Source: an uncultured Bacteroidota bacterium
GTDB taxonomy: Bacteria; Bacteroidota; Bacteroidia; JABEUT01
DNA: 64,000 bases
Direction of reading: 5' to 3'
Assembly (NCBI GenBank): GCA_903916255.1
Contig: CAIWVW010000010.1
Coordinates: 1-64,000 of the forward strand
The notes below the pieces were generated by a model, which searched no databases, was not told the origin of the DNA, and saw only the letters and a program-made list of their open reading frames with translations. Both the position numbers and the translations under genes were made by a program. Shown here one piece after another: positions 46,415 to 55,200 of the stretch. Each line of letters opens with the position of its first letter. Position 1 is the stretch's first letter.

Positions 46415-47755
46415 ATGATAAAAAAAATCAGGATACTTACCATATCCTTTGTGGTTCCGTTCTTATATTGCCGGGCTCAGGATACAGCCAAGCACGATTC
46501 ACTTAAACTCCCTTTTGCGATTGCAAAAGAGAAGCGTTTATCGGATGATGACCTGAAAGAAAAGAAAGAAGGAGTTTACCTTACCGGAGAACCCGATTTA
46601 AGTTTTGATGCGGAACACGGCTTTGGCGCAGGAGCTGAAGCTCAACTCTTTTTTAACGGAAAACACAATGACCCGTTTTTTGCATATACCCCTTATCGGG
46701 CACAGATAGATTTAGATGCATTTTATACTACCGGAGGCGAAAAAGAATTTGAATTAATCTGGGATATCCCTTATATATTTAACAGCAAATGGAGAGTGAG
46801 AGGCATTTGCGATTTTGAAATAGACCCCGACCATCTTTTTTTCGGGGTAACGGAAAACTCGCTGAAGCCCCTCAGTTATTATCCCGGCGGCGATACTGCA
46901 AAAGGGCTTACTACAACTAATAATTTCAATAATTATACCAATAATCAGGTAGCCAATTACAACACCTTTCAGCAGGAAGAAAAATCGATAGAGATGAGCG
47001 TGGAACATTCCTGGTTCAAAGGAAAACTGCGAACCCTGCTGGGATTTGAATATGCCGCCTATAACACCACCACCCCGTTAGATAATGCTTCGTTGTTATA
47101 TGAACAAGCTTTGGAAGGGCTTATTACCGGATACGGAATGAGCAAAACAACCCATTTACAATTCGGAATTACCTATGATACCCGCGATTTGGAAGATGAC
47201 CCATCCAGTGGCACCTATGCTGAAATTACAGATGAATTTTCTTCCACCGCGCTGGGCTCGGGCTTTAATTATAACCGCACATTTATTCATTACAATTATT
47301 ATCATCGCCTTTTTAAAGGAGTATTTAAAAAACTGGTTTTTGCTGGCCGCATCGGCATGGGCTACACTACCGGCAATGCACCCTTTTACGAATACCTCGA
47401 CCAGTGGACCTCGCAAGGCGATATTGACGGATTAGGAGGCCCAATGGTTTTGCGCGGATACACCGAAAGCAGGTTTGCCGCACCCGCTATGGCATTAGCT
47501 AATATTGAACTGCGTTACCGTTTCTGGCAGGTAAGTTTCTGGGAACAGAACCTGAATTTTTACGCCATTCCGTTTTTTGATGCAGGCGGCGTTTGGAATA
47601 CATTGGTAAGGGTTCCCTCTAATTTGCAGAATATGCGCTATTCCGGCGGCCCCGGCGCGCAAATAGCCTGGAATGAAGATACTATATTGCGCTTCGATTT
47701 TGGCGTGTCTCCCGAAGGCAGCCAGTTTTACTTCGGAATCGGGCAGATATTTTAG
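46415..47755 (+). CDS. BamA/TamA family outer membrane protein
   Basis: 446 residues from ATG 46415. A signal peptide (about 1-21, KKIRILTISFVVPFLYCRAQ) begins here, and the promoter box just upstream rules out the frame from 46325. The body is an Omp85-type barrel: GFGAGAEAQLFF, YDTRDLEDDPSSGTYAEI (resembling the D15 surface antigen start), GPMVLRGYTESRF and a final FGIGQIF. No POTRA domains are visible in this length, unlike BamA proper. It may export or insert envelope components. It closes a run of envelope genes. Confidence 0.82.
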   Translation: MIKKIRILTISFVVPFLYCRAQDTAKHDSLKLPFAIAKEKRLSDDDLKEKKEGVYLTGEPDLSFDAEHGFGAGAEAQLFFNGKHNDPFFAYTPYRAQIDLDAFYTTGGEKEFELIWDIPYIFNSKWRVRGICDFEIDPDHLFFGVTENSLKPLSYYPGGDTAKGLTTTNNFNNYTNNQVANYNTFQQEEKSIEMSVEHSWFKGKLRTLLGFEYAAYNTTTPLDNASLLYEQALEGLITGYGMSKTTHLQFGITYDTRDLEDDPSSGTYAEITDEFSSTALGSGFNYNRTFIHYNYYHRLFKGVFKKLVFAGRIGMGYTTGNAPFYEYLDQWTSQGDIDGLGGPMVLRGYTESRFAAPAMALANIELRYRFWQVSFWEQNLNFYAIPFFDAGGVWNTLVRVPSNLQNMRYSGGPGAQIAWNEDTILRFDFGVSPEGSQFYFGIGQIF

Positions 47756-47783
47756 GCCATCGTATAATACAAGCCTTTTTTTG

Positions 47784-47857
47784 TAGCGAGAGAGGGGATC
47801 GAACCCTCGACCTCCGGGTTATGAATCCGACGCTCTTACCATCTGAGCTACCTCGCC
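47784..47857 (-). tRNA. tRNA-Met (CAU anticodon)
   Basis: The minus strand folds as a 74-nt cloverleaf: acceptor GGCGAGG/UCUCGCU, D-arm GCUC/GAGC, anticodon loop UUCAUAA with CAU, T-arm GAGGG-UUCGAUC-CCCUC and discriminator A. The CCA end is not encoded. The pair 31-39 is A-C, a mismatch at the top of the anticodon stem. Elongator Met is likely, but a CAU tRNA modified to read AUA (tRNA-Ile2) cannot be excluded. A TACCTTTG box lies 28 nt before its 5' end. Confidence 0.93.
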
Positions 47858-47884
47858 AGAATACGATTTTTCTATAAAAGTTTG

Positions 47885-47892
47885 CAAAGGTA
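47885..47892 (-). promoter_or_regulatory. -7 box of the tRNA-Met gene
   Basis: Minus-strand TACCTTTG, a perfect TAnnTTTG match, 27 bp before the tRNA. A palindrome AACCAT-TTA-ATGGTT lies directly upstream (47900-47914 region). Confidence 0.6.
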
Positions 47893-48124
47893 ATGATTTA
47901 ACCATTTAATGGTTTTACGTTTTCTACCTTTATTTTAGGGCCTTATTTAAGTGGCTGGAATTATTAGCTGATTATCAATTAGTAGCAACAATTTATTTGA
48001 TTTAATTCCGATTATGTAAATTGGTTTAGTGTATGGGTTTTGTAAGTTTTCACAATAAATTGGCTAAAAATTGCATTTTGTTTTGTTTTTTATTTATTAT
48101 TGTCGCCCGATAGCCCCTTAGAAA

Positions 48125-48805
48125 ATGAAGAAAAAGAAGAAACCATCGCATAAACCGGCTCCGAAAAAGCAAGTAAAGGCTAAACCCCAACCGGCTGCCA
48201 AAACCCCTAAAAAGGTGGCTAAAAAAATTGTAAAAAAAACGCCCGTTAAAAAACAGAAACAGGCACCTAAACCGGCTGTAAAACAAGTTAAAAAACCGGC
48301 CGTAAAAGTGGTTGCAAAACCGGCACCGAAACCGATTGCAAAAACTGCGAATCCCATTAAAATGCCTGCAAAAAAGATACCTATACCTGCAAAACCGGCT
48401 CCAAAAGTTGATGAACCTAAACCCAAAGGGCTTTATTCTATCGAATACGAATTAAACTCTTCGCCCGATGTGCTTTTCGAGTTTATATCCACCCCCGGAG
48501 GGTTGGAAAAGTGGTTTGCCGACAGGGTTTATATTATCGAAGGGAACTTTATTTTCAACTGGGAAGATGGCGAAAAAAGAATGGCCAAACAGGTAGGAAT
48601 AAAAGAAAAAGACTGGGTAAGGTTCCATTGGCTTGATGAGCCTGAAAAAAGATATTTCGAATTTAAAATAGTAATTGATGACCTTACCAGTGAAGTGGCA
48701 CTTATAGTAAGCGATTTTGCAGATACCCCGAAAGAGCTGGAAGAATCTACGAGACTTTGGAACCAGCAAATAAGCGACTTGCATCATTCAATAGGTTCTT
48801 CTTAA
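48125..48805 (+). CDS. START-like domain protein with Lys/Pro/Ala-rich N-terminal tail
   Basis: 226 residues. The first about 100 are almost wholly K, P, A, V and Q, with repeated KPAPKP, PVKK, KPAVK and KPA blocks like histone H1 or AlgP tails. From about 101 a START-like SRPBCC domain begins (YSIEYELNSSPDVLFEFISTPGGLEKWFADRV, FNWEDGEKRMAK, RFHWLDEPEKRYFEF), as found in short stand-alone Bacteroidota proteins of about 125 residues. The tail is an unusual extra. It has no signal peptide, so it is cytoplasmic. The stop overlaps the PAP2 start by one base. Confidence 0.85.
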   Translation: MKKKKKPSHKPAPKKQVKAKPQPAAKTPKKVAKKIVKKTPVKKQKQAPKPAVKQVKKPAVKVVAKPAPKPIAKTANPIKMPAKKIPIPAKPAPKVDEPKPKGLYSIEYELNSSPDVLFEFISTPGGLEKWFADRVYIIEGNFIFNWEDGEKRMAKQVGIKEKDWVRFHWLDEPEKRYFEFKIVIDDLTSEVALIVSDFADTPKELEESTRLWNQQISDLHHSIGSS

Positions 48806-49470
48806 TGTTTTCTTTACTAAAAAAGAATACTGCATTTTTCCTCCCCTATTTTCTCTGCCTGCTTGCAGGCGGAGTTATTTTGGTTTTATACCCTAAGACA
48901 GATATACATCTATTCATAAACAGCCATCACAGCCCTTTGGGAGACTTCTTCTTCAGTAACTGGACCACTATCGGGTTGGGAATAACAATTATTCCTGTTG
49001 CATTGATTCTTGCTTTTATCAGGTTCCGCTATATGCTGATTTCAGTTCTTGGATTTTTGGTTACCGTTATAATTAACGATTCCCTTAAACCGTTATTTCA
49101 TGCACCAAGGCCAATTACTGTTTTCGGGCAATTACATCAATCGCTTTACCTTGTTCCCAATGTCGAAATGTATTCCTGGAACAGTTTTCCATCGGGCCAC
49201 ACAGCCACGGGCTTCTGTATGTTTTGCCTGCTGGCGCTTTATATACCTAATAAACTTGCCAAATTTACCTGCTTTGTTGCCGCCTTATTAATTGCTTATT
49301 CACGTATATACCTCTCCGAACATTTTTTGCAGGATGTTTATGCAGCATCGATTATAGGAATAAGTTGCGCGCTTATAACGTATTATTGGGGTATGAATGG
49401 CCGTTTATTTAATAAATTTGCGGATAGGCTTGATAAACCTTTGATTAATTTCAGCAAGAAAACCCAATAA
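48805..49470 (+). CDS. PAP2 superfamily membrane phosphatase
   Basis: 221 residues from ATG 48805. Five to six hydrophobic helices. The catalytic motifs are all present: KPLFHAPRP, PSGHT in SFPSGHTATGF, and SRIYLSEHFLQDV with the essential histidine and aspartate. The family dephosphorylates lipid phosphates, including undecaprenyl pyrophosphate or PgpB-type phosphatidylglycerol phosphate. Which one cannot be decided here. The ATG overlaps the START-like gene's stop, implying coupling. Confidence 0.9.
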   Translation: MFSLLKKNTAFFLPYFLCLLAGGVILVLYPKTDIHLFINSHHSPLGDFFFSNWTTIGLGITIIPVALILAFIRFRYMLISVLGFLVTVIINDSLKPLFHAPRPITVFGQLHQSLYLVPNVEMYSWNSFPSGHTATGFCMFCLLALYIPNKLAKFTCFVAALLIAYSRIYLSEHFLQDVYAASIIGISCALITYYWGMNGRLFNKFADRLDKPLINFSKKTQ

Positions 49471-49475
49471 TTTCC

Positions 49476-49973
49476 ATGCGCTTCTTTTTATTATTCATAC
49501 CGATTCTATTCATTTCCGGTTGCACCGACAACCGCACCACCCTTAAAACCCTTCAATCTGAAATCAATTATCTGAATGCAAAAAACGACAGCCTTGAAAA
49601 AGAAATACAAAGCGTTAAACCGGGGCTTGGCGACCTGATGCTGATGATTCAGGTTCATCACAACAAATTATATTTTGCCGGCCGCGAGGGTAATTGGCCC
49701 CTGGCCCAATTTGAGCACGATGAAATTATGGAGATACTGAAACAAGCAGAGGATATCGAGAAAGAACGGAGCGAGGTAAAACTATTTCATGTGATGATTT
49801 ACCCGCAGCTCGACAGTATTCAGCAAGCCGTTAAATCAAAAGACGGCGACAGGTTCAATTCCGCTTTTACTAACCTAACCAATGCCTGCAACAATTGCCA
49901 CACGAATACAAAATTTAACTTCAACAAGATAATTATTCCTGAACGCCCGCCCTACTCCAACCAGGAATTTTAG
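49476..49973 (+). CDS. Lipoprotein with a single CxxCH heme-binding motif
   Basis: 165 residues. Lipobox FISGC with the lipidated cysteine at C16. A heptad-like helix follows (LKTLQSEINYLNAKNDSLEKEIQ). The rest is helical and ends with one c-type heme motif, C138-N-N-C141-H142, near the C-terminus. The helix bundle with a C-terminal CxxCH recalls cytochrome c'-type proteins, but it is only a resemblance. It is 6 bp after PAP2 and overlaps the convergent kinase gene by 4 bp. Confidence 0.78.
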   Translation: MRFFLLFIPILFISGCTDNRTTLKTLQSEINYLNAKNDSLEKEIQSVKPGLGDLMLMIQVHHNKLYFAGREGNWPLAQFEHDEIMEILKQAEDIEKERSEVKLFHVMIYPQLDSIQQAVKSKDGDRFNSAFTNLTNACNNCHTNTKFNFNKIIIPERPPYSNQEF

Positions 49974-52201
49974 CGAACTGCCATCTGTACTTTAATCAGG
50001 ACTTCAAATAGCTTGTCGATTTCAATGGGCTTGCGGAGAACGCAGTTAAAATACTTTGCATACTCTTCGTCATTTTCCGAAGTAATATCGGCGGTAAGCG
50101 CATAAATAGGGGTGTTTCTATTTGGGTTATCCGTTTCCCTTATGGCTTTGGCCGCTTCATACCCATTTAACCCAGGCATATGAATATCCATTAAAATAAA
50201 ATCATACACCTGCTCTTTTGCTTTTTCAATTGCATCAACTCCGTTAAGGGCATGGTCGCTTTTAATACCCCACTTGGTCAATATTTTTTTACTTACTAAG
50301 GCATTCACCAAATTATCTTCGGCAATAAGGGTAGTTTTATTATTCAGTTCATCGGAAAGGCTTGAAGGCGTGTGCTGGCAAGCCTGCGACTTTTTTAATT
50401 CGAGGGTAAAAAAGAAAGTAGAACCAACACCTACTTCGCTAATCATGTTAATAATGCTTCCGTGTAATTCAACCAGTTTTTTCACTATGGCAAGGCCCAG
50501 TCCTGAACCGGAATGCTTGCGGGTATGCACAGGCCCTATCTGGTAAAAACTTTCAAACACTTCCTGCCCGATATGGCTGGCTATGCCTACTCCGGAGTCT
50601 TTTATTTTGAATTCGACCAAATCATTCTCCCCAAAATTATTTACCTTATTCACTTCAATTTTTACAAATCCGCGTTCCGAATATTTAATGGCATTGCTGA
50701 TAAGGTTGCCTAAAATCTGTCCCAGTTTGGTTTCATCCAATTCATAAAAATCGGCTATTTCCGCATCCACCTTAAGATTCATTTCAAGGCCTTTTTCAAG
50801 CGCCAACCCGTTATATGTGTTCTTCAAATTCTCTAAAAAGAGGCGAAAATCTGTCGACCGGTTTTCCAGTTTCACCTTCACCTGTTCCAACTTGGTAAAA
50901 TCAAGTATGTCGTTCACAAGCATCAGCAGGTTATTTGAAGCAAACTTTAAGGAACGGAACAGTTCCAGTTCTTCTTTGTCGAAATGCTTTTCATTCAGCA
51001 GGGCCGCTATAGATATAATGGCATTCAGCGGGGTTCTTATTTCATGGCTCATGGTGGAAAGGAAATCCTGTTTCACTTTCGCCAGTTGCTCGGCACGTCG
51101 CTGTTTTTCCAAAATTTCAGCCCGTTCCTTTTGCAGTTGGGCCTCCTTCTCCATACTTTCTATCCGGGTAATCATTTCATAATTCCGGATTACCATTAAA
51201 GTTTGGGTATTAATAAGCTGTTCCTTCATTTTAATATACCGCTCCAGAACTTCCAACGCTTTAACGGAATCGTTCTGCCGTTTATAAATTTCGTATAACC
51301 CCTGATTTGCTCTTATAAGTACCGCTGCAATATTGTATTCTTCACAATATTGCAGCGCCTTGTGAAAATAGTCTTTTGCTTTTTCGTCTTTGCCCAGCGT
51401 ACTATATAGAATGGCGAGTTTGTTTAAGGTCATCCCTTTGCCCAGGGGCTCGCCCATTCGTTCATGAATATCGAGCGCCTGTAAATAGTCCAGCTCGGCT
51501 TTATCGTATTCTTTCAGGTAGGCATATACTTTTCCCCTTCCATAAATAGCAAAAGCCATTCCGCGGGTATCGCCTGTTTTTTGCTTCATGGCAATAGAGT
51601 CCTCTATTAACTCCATAGCCTTTGCAGGATTATTTTGCTTTAAATATAAACCTGATAACGGATTAAACGCATTCGACTCGAGGTTCAAGTCGCCCGCTTT
51701 TTGCGCCGATTCAATAGAGCCTTCGTATGATTTGAATGAGTTATTTACGTCGCCCAAAAAGTCATAAATAGTGCCCATTGATTTTTGCGTGCGGGCCAGG
51801 TTATGGAAATCGTTATGCTTTTTATAAATCGTCAGGCAGTCGATAAGGTTTACCAGCCCTAAATGAAAGTTATTCGTTTTGTAATAAATGCCAGCAATGC
51901 TGTATTTTGCATTGGCCACTCCCATTTCATCATTCAGCTCCTCAAAATAATCGATAGCTTCCTTCGCCATAGACAGCGATTCCTCATACCTTCCATGAAT
52001 CATATAAAACAGAGAAAGCCTGTTCAGGCTTTGGGCAATAAGGTCTTTTCGGTTTACCTCGCGGCTTAGCGCCAGCGCCTGCTGCCCAAGCTCAATACTC
52101 AGTCCCAAATTGTTAATCCGGGAGGAATATGCTTTCTCAAGCAGCTTTTCAATCTTCTCTTTATAGGAAACGTCCGTAACTGTTAATTCTTCATTTAACA
52201 T
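49970..52201 (-). CDS. TPR-containing hybrid histidine kinase
   Basis: 743 residues, no membrane segment apparent. The first about 330 residues are TPR units (LNRLSLFYMIHGRYEESLSMAKEAID, YSIAGIYYKTNNFHLGLVNLI, KLAILYSTLGKDEKAKDYFHKAL). A coiled coil (about 345-378) leads to HisKA with H386 in MSHEIRTPLNA, then an HATPase (NLISNAIKYS, DSGVGI, GSGLGLAIVKKLV). The receiver domain has D672 in FILMDIHMPGLNGYEA. Probably a cytoplasmic sensor responding through protein contacts of its TPRs; the partner regulator is not nearby. Confidence 0.92.
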   Translation of the reverse strand: MLNEELTVTDVSYKEKIEKLLEKAYSSRINNLGLSIELGQQALALSREVNRKDLIAQSLNRLSLFYMIHGRYEESLSMAKEAIDYFEELNDEMGVANAKYSIAGIYYKTNNFHLGLVNLIDCLTIYKKHNDFHNLARTQKSMGTIYDFLGDVNNSFKSYEGSIESAQKAGDLNLESNAFNPLSGLYLKQNNPAKAMELIEDSIAMKQKTGDTRGMAFAIYGRGKVYAYLKEYDKAELDYLQALDIHERMGEPLGKGMTLNKLAILYSTLGKDEKAKDYFHKALQYCEEYNIAAVLIRANQGLYEIYKRQNDSVKALEVLERYIKMKEQLINTQTLMVIRNYEMITRIESMEKEAQLQKERAEILEKQRRAEQLAKVKQDFLSTMSHEIRTPLNAIISIAALLNEKHFDKEELELFRSLKFASNNLLMLVNDILDFTKLEQVKVKLENRSTDFRLFLENLKNTYNGLALEKGLEMNLKVDAEIADFYELDETKLGQILGNLISNAIKYSERGFVKIEVNKVNNFGENDLVEFKIKDSGVGIASHIGQEVFESFYQIGPVHTRKHSGSGLGLAIVKKLVELHGSIINMISEVGVGSTFFFTLELKKSQACQHTPSSLSDELNNKTTLIAEDNLVNALVSKKILTKWGIKSDHALNGVDAIEKAKEQVYDFILMDIHMPGLNGYEAAKAIRETDNPNRNTPIYALTADITSENDEEYAKYFNCVLRKPIEIDKLFEVLIKVQMAVR

Positions 52202-52396
52202 ACCCAGTAATCTTATTAAAGCTTAATCAAGCATTAAATACCCGGGGAAGACGGTATTAATCTCGTTCTTTTTACGGAATCGAAACAGATTGGTTACAAC
52301 TGAGTAACATTCACAAATGATTGTTAAATAACCTTAAAATCAGCCTGAAAGCAATAAAGACCCAAAGTTTATAAAGTTGAACGGCAAATAACTTTA

Positions 52397-52404
52397 TACC
52401 TTTG
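52397..52404 (+). promoter_or_regulatory. -7 box of the fRMsr gene
   Basis: TACCTTTG, a perfect TAnnTTTG match, ends 31 nt before the GTG start at 52436. Confidence 0.62.
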
Positions 52405-52435
52405 AACCTTATAATTTCATAAATTTTCGACTGAA

Positions 52436-52978
52436 GTGGCTGAATCCATTACCATAACCGGAACATCAAAAGAAGAAAAGTATGCCTCGCTGCTGCCGCA
52501 AATAAAAGCATTGGCAGAGGAGCCCGACCTATATGCCGCATTAGGCAATATTATTTCTGCATTAAAATATGGTATGGGTTTTTTTTGGGCCGGAATTTAC
52601 TTTGTAAAGGAAAAAGTGAAAAGTGAAAAGTTAAAAGTTGGAGAACAGCCGGAATTAAAAATTGAAAATTCAGAATTAGTATTAGGCCCCTTTCAGGGAA
52701 CTGTTGCTTGTACCCGCATCGGCTTTGGTAAAGGTGTTTGCGGCTATGCATGGAAAAATAAAAAAACAGTGATTGTGGATGATGTAAATACGTTCGAAGG
52801 GCATATTGCCTGTAGTTCGGAAAGCAAATCGGAAATAGTGCTGCCCATAGTTGGGAAAGACGGCCAAGTACGAATGATTCTCGATGTCGACAGCGACCGC
52901 TTTGCCGACTTTGACGCTACCGATGAAAAGGCGCTTACCGAAGTTGTTCATATAATAGAAAGCATAGTAAACTCCTGA
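52436..52978 (+). CDS. msrC: Free methionine-(R)-sulfoxide reductase (GAF domain) with an inserted segment
   Basis: 180 residues from a GTG start, cytoplasmic. Repairs free Met-R-sulfoxide with thioredoxin. The GAF-fold hallmarks are ELVLGPFQGTVACTRI, GKGVCGYAW and EGHIACSSESKSEIVLPI, giving the three reaction cysteines C92, C102 and C126. Between YFVK and ELVLGPF there are about 20 more residues than in E. coli fRMsr, encoded by repetitive AT-rich DNA (see that entry). The loop lies away from the cysteines, so activity may survive. The next gene starts 3 bp later. Confidence 0.92.
   Translation: MAESITITGTSKEEKYASLLPQIKALAEEPDLYAALGNIISALKYGMGFFWAGIYFVKEKVKSEKLKVGEQPELKIENSELVLGPFQGTVACTRIGFGKGVCGYAWKNKKTVIVDDVNTFEGHIACSSESKSEIVLPIVGKDGQVRMILDVDSDRFADFDATDEKALTEVVHIIESIVNS
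52610..52672 (+). repeat. Repeat-like insertion inside the fRMsr gene
   Basis: The segment consists of near-repeats of the type aaaGTGAAAAGTGAAAAGTTAAAAGTTGG, then gAATTAAAAATTGAAAATTCAGAATT. Such simple arrays are familiar from Bacteroidota intergenic DNA. In this gene they stay in frame and encode residues about 59-79 (KEKVKSEKLKVGEQPELKIENS). Confidence 0.7.
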
Positions 52979-52981
52979 GTA

Positions 52982-54610
52982 TTGAAAAGGCTTTCCATAA
53001 TATCGTCCTTATTACTGCTGGCAAGCGGTTGCGCCCAAATAGTAAACCCTACCGGAGGCCCGAAGGATGTTACTCCGCCCAAAGCGCTGGAATACCATCC
53101 CGGAAATAAAAGTACACGCTCACACCCTCAAAAAATAGATATCACATTCGATGAATATATCCAGTTGAAAGAACTTTCCAAGCAATTTATTATTTCGCCG
53201 CCTTTAAAGTTCCTGCCCATTCCGCTTGTAAAAGGAAGGGTTCTGGAGATTTCCCTGAAAAAAGACACCCTGCTCGAGAATACAACCTACACGTTCAATT
53301 TCGGAAATGCCGTTTGCGACCTGAATGAAGCGAACCCTATTAAAAATTTCCAATATGTTTTTTCCACCGGAAGTTATGTAGATTCTTTATCCATTCATGG
53401 TGTTGCGCTCGACGCATTTTCCCATGCTCCAATACAGGAAGGATTGGTGCTGCTTTATAGTAATATGGGCGACTCTGTTCCCTACAAAAAAAATCCCGCT
53501 TATTGCGGACAGACGGATGATAATGGCTACTACCACATCGATAATATTAAAAATGGAAATTACCGCCTTATTGCCCTCACCAAAGGCGCAGGCGATTATC
53601 TCTATCACCCATACACGCAAAGCATAGCTTTTTACAGCGACACGTTTTCCCTTATAAAAAATGATACGGTTAATTTCTTCCTGTTTACCGAAGAGCAGCC
53701 GAAACTACAGTTCTCGAAGGCGAAAGCGGTGGGCAAAGGACAAATACTTTTAACATTCAATAAAGCGGCAGACAGTATTTCCATCACTCCCGTAAACCTG
53801 AAAGACACTGTAAAATATAACACCTTACTACAATATTCTGCCACGCACGACAGTATTACCTATTGGATTGATTATCCCAATATCGATTCGTTGCGTTTTA
53901 TTATTTCGCACAATAAAAAACCAATGGATACTGCCATTGTTTACAATATTCCGGGGCATACAATTGTATCTTCAAAGAAAAACAAAAAGCCCGAAAAACC
54001 GCCTGTGTTGCAGGTTTCATTAAACACAGCCGACAAAGCTGCATTCGATTACCATTTGCCTTTTACCATTCAATTCCCGCATCCGGTTACCAAAATCAAC
54101 CTGTCTAAAATATTTCTTACACACCGTAAAGATACCCTGCCGTTAAAACAAACCGACCAATCTTCATTTTTCCTTTCCCTGCGCCCCACGAAAGATTTGA
54201 TAAGCGATTCCACCTATAGAATCACCATTCTGCCCGGCGCATTCACCGACTTTTTCAATTATACCAACGATACCGTTATCCATAAATTCACCATACAGGA
54301 ACAAAACTACTTTGGTACGCTTACGCTGGCCCTCGCATTTACTAAAAAGACACATTACCTCGTTCAACTGATGGATGACAAAAGCAATATTGTGAGGCAG
54401 GATACTGTTAGCGGAACAACCAGTATTTTTTACGACGGCCTCCCTCCCGCTGTTTATGGAATAAGGGTGATAGAAGATAATAATAACAACGGTAAATGGG
54501 ATATCGGTAACTTCCTGAAACAGGTGCAACCCGAAAAAGTTTACTATTATTCCGACAAAATAAATATCCGCTCCAACTGGGATTTAACGCAGAGTTGGAA
54601 GGTGAATTAA
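52982..54610 (+). CDS. Ig-like (Big_5) domain lipoprotein
   Basis: 542 residues from a TTG start. Lipobox LLASGC (cysteine near 17) follows a hydrophobic stretch. The first domain has the N-terminal PTGGPKDVTPPKALEYHPGNKS and FDEYIQLKELSKQFIISPPL pattern of bacterial Ig-like Big_5 proteins. A later part has HGVALDAFSHAPIQEGLVLLYS (carboxypeptidase-regulatory-like), and a C-terminal segment has IRVIEDNNNNGKWDIGNFL. It is probably an outer membrane or periplasmic lipoprotein; role unknown. It starts 3 bp after msrC and likely shares its transcript. Confidence 0.87.
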   Translation: MKRLSIISSLLLLASGCAQIVNPTGGPKDVTPPKALEYHPGNKSTRSHPQKIDITFDEYIQLKELSKQFIISPPLKFLPIPLVKGRVLEISLKKDTLLENTTYTFNFGNAVCDLNEANPIKNFQYVFSTGSYVDSLSIHGVALDAFSHAPIQEGLVLLYSNMGDSVPYKKNPAYCGQTDDNGYYHIDNIKNGNYRLIALTKGAGDYLYHPYTQSIAFYSDTFSLIKNDTVNFFLFTEEQPKLQFSKAKAVGKGQILLTFNKAADSISITPVNLKDTVKYNTLLQYSATHDSITYWIDYPNIDSLRFIISHNKKPMDTAIVYNIPGHTIVSSKKNKKPEKPPVLQVSLNTADKAAFDYHLPFTIQFPHPVTKINLSKIFLTHRKDTLPLKQTDQSSFFLSLRPTKDLISDSTYRITILPGAFTDFFNYTNDTVIHKFTIQEQNYFGTLTLALAFTKKTHYLVQLMDDKSNIVRQDTVSGTTSIFYDGLPPAVYGIRVIEDNNNNGKWDIGNFLKQVQPEKVYYYSDKINIRSNWDLTQSWKVN

Positions 54611-55172
54611 AAAGTTCCCGCAGATTGCGCTGAAAATATTCTTCGCAACCTTAGTAGAAAAGAACAACCGATGCAATTAACCTTATTAATATATTCTACT
54701 TTGTCAAAATATGGTAATAAGGTTTTATATTTTGGTTAAATCTATTTTTCTACTATGGTTAAAAGCAAGAAAAATTTTGGTTTATGCAGCCTAAAAAATT
54801 ATAAATATTGCACTCCTTTTATCATCTTCTTAAATAGTCATTTAAAGTATGCCTTTACCCTATAAATACGTACAGAAAGGTTGTCAGGCAGTTATTTAAA
54901 AATTATTTATAATTGACTGGTAATCTGATACTAACAAGCAGTACTTTTGCCACACATTTGCATATCATTAAATATGTCCAGATTCACATACAAACATGGA
55001 CATCTGTTCAAAACCTTGTCCCGTATAGGATAGAGGGCATTTTTCCATGTTTCAAATACGTGAAAAACCCGGACATTTCACTCTCAGGATTTTTCCACGA
55101 AAAAAGATACTGTTTTCCACTCATAGTTCATAGTTTATCGTTCATACTTTAATCAGGTGTCTGCTTTTTATG
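54611..55172 (+). other. Gene-free 560-bp stretch with an orphan -7 box and inverted repeats
   Basis: No convincing gene lies here. It contains a perfect -7 box TACTTTTG at 54942-54949 with no gene after it, an inverted repeat ATGTCCA...TGGACAT (about 54974-55003), two T-rich/A-rich hairpin-like pairs near 55042-55107, and direct repeats CATAGTTCATAGTTTATCGTTCATAC near 55125-55150. This layout could be a small RNA transcribed rightwards, or decayed repeats; neither is shown. Confidence 0.45.
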
Positions 55173-55180
55173 TAATTTTG
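55173..55180 (+). promoter_or_regulatory. -7 box of the class A PBP gene
   Basis: TAATTTTG matches TAnnTTTG. It lies 20 nt before the CTG at 55201, so the coding start must lie downstream of about 55186. Confidence 0.55.
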
Positions 55181-55200
55181 AGTCTTTAAATTCAAGTAAT

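Noticed and set aside
47784-47857. A31-C39 mismatch as a sign of a tRNA pseudogene
   Set aside because: All other stems and the T-loop are intact, and a promoter box precedes it.
54913-55152. 79-residue reading frame between the Ig-like lipoprotein and PBP genes
   Set aside because: Composition resembles random AT-rich translation, with no recognisable motif and a -7 box inside the frame.
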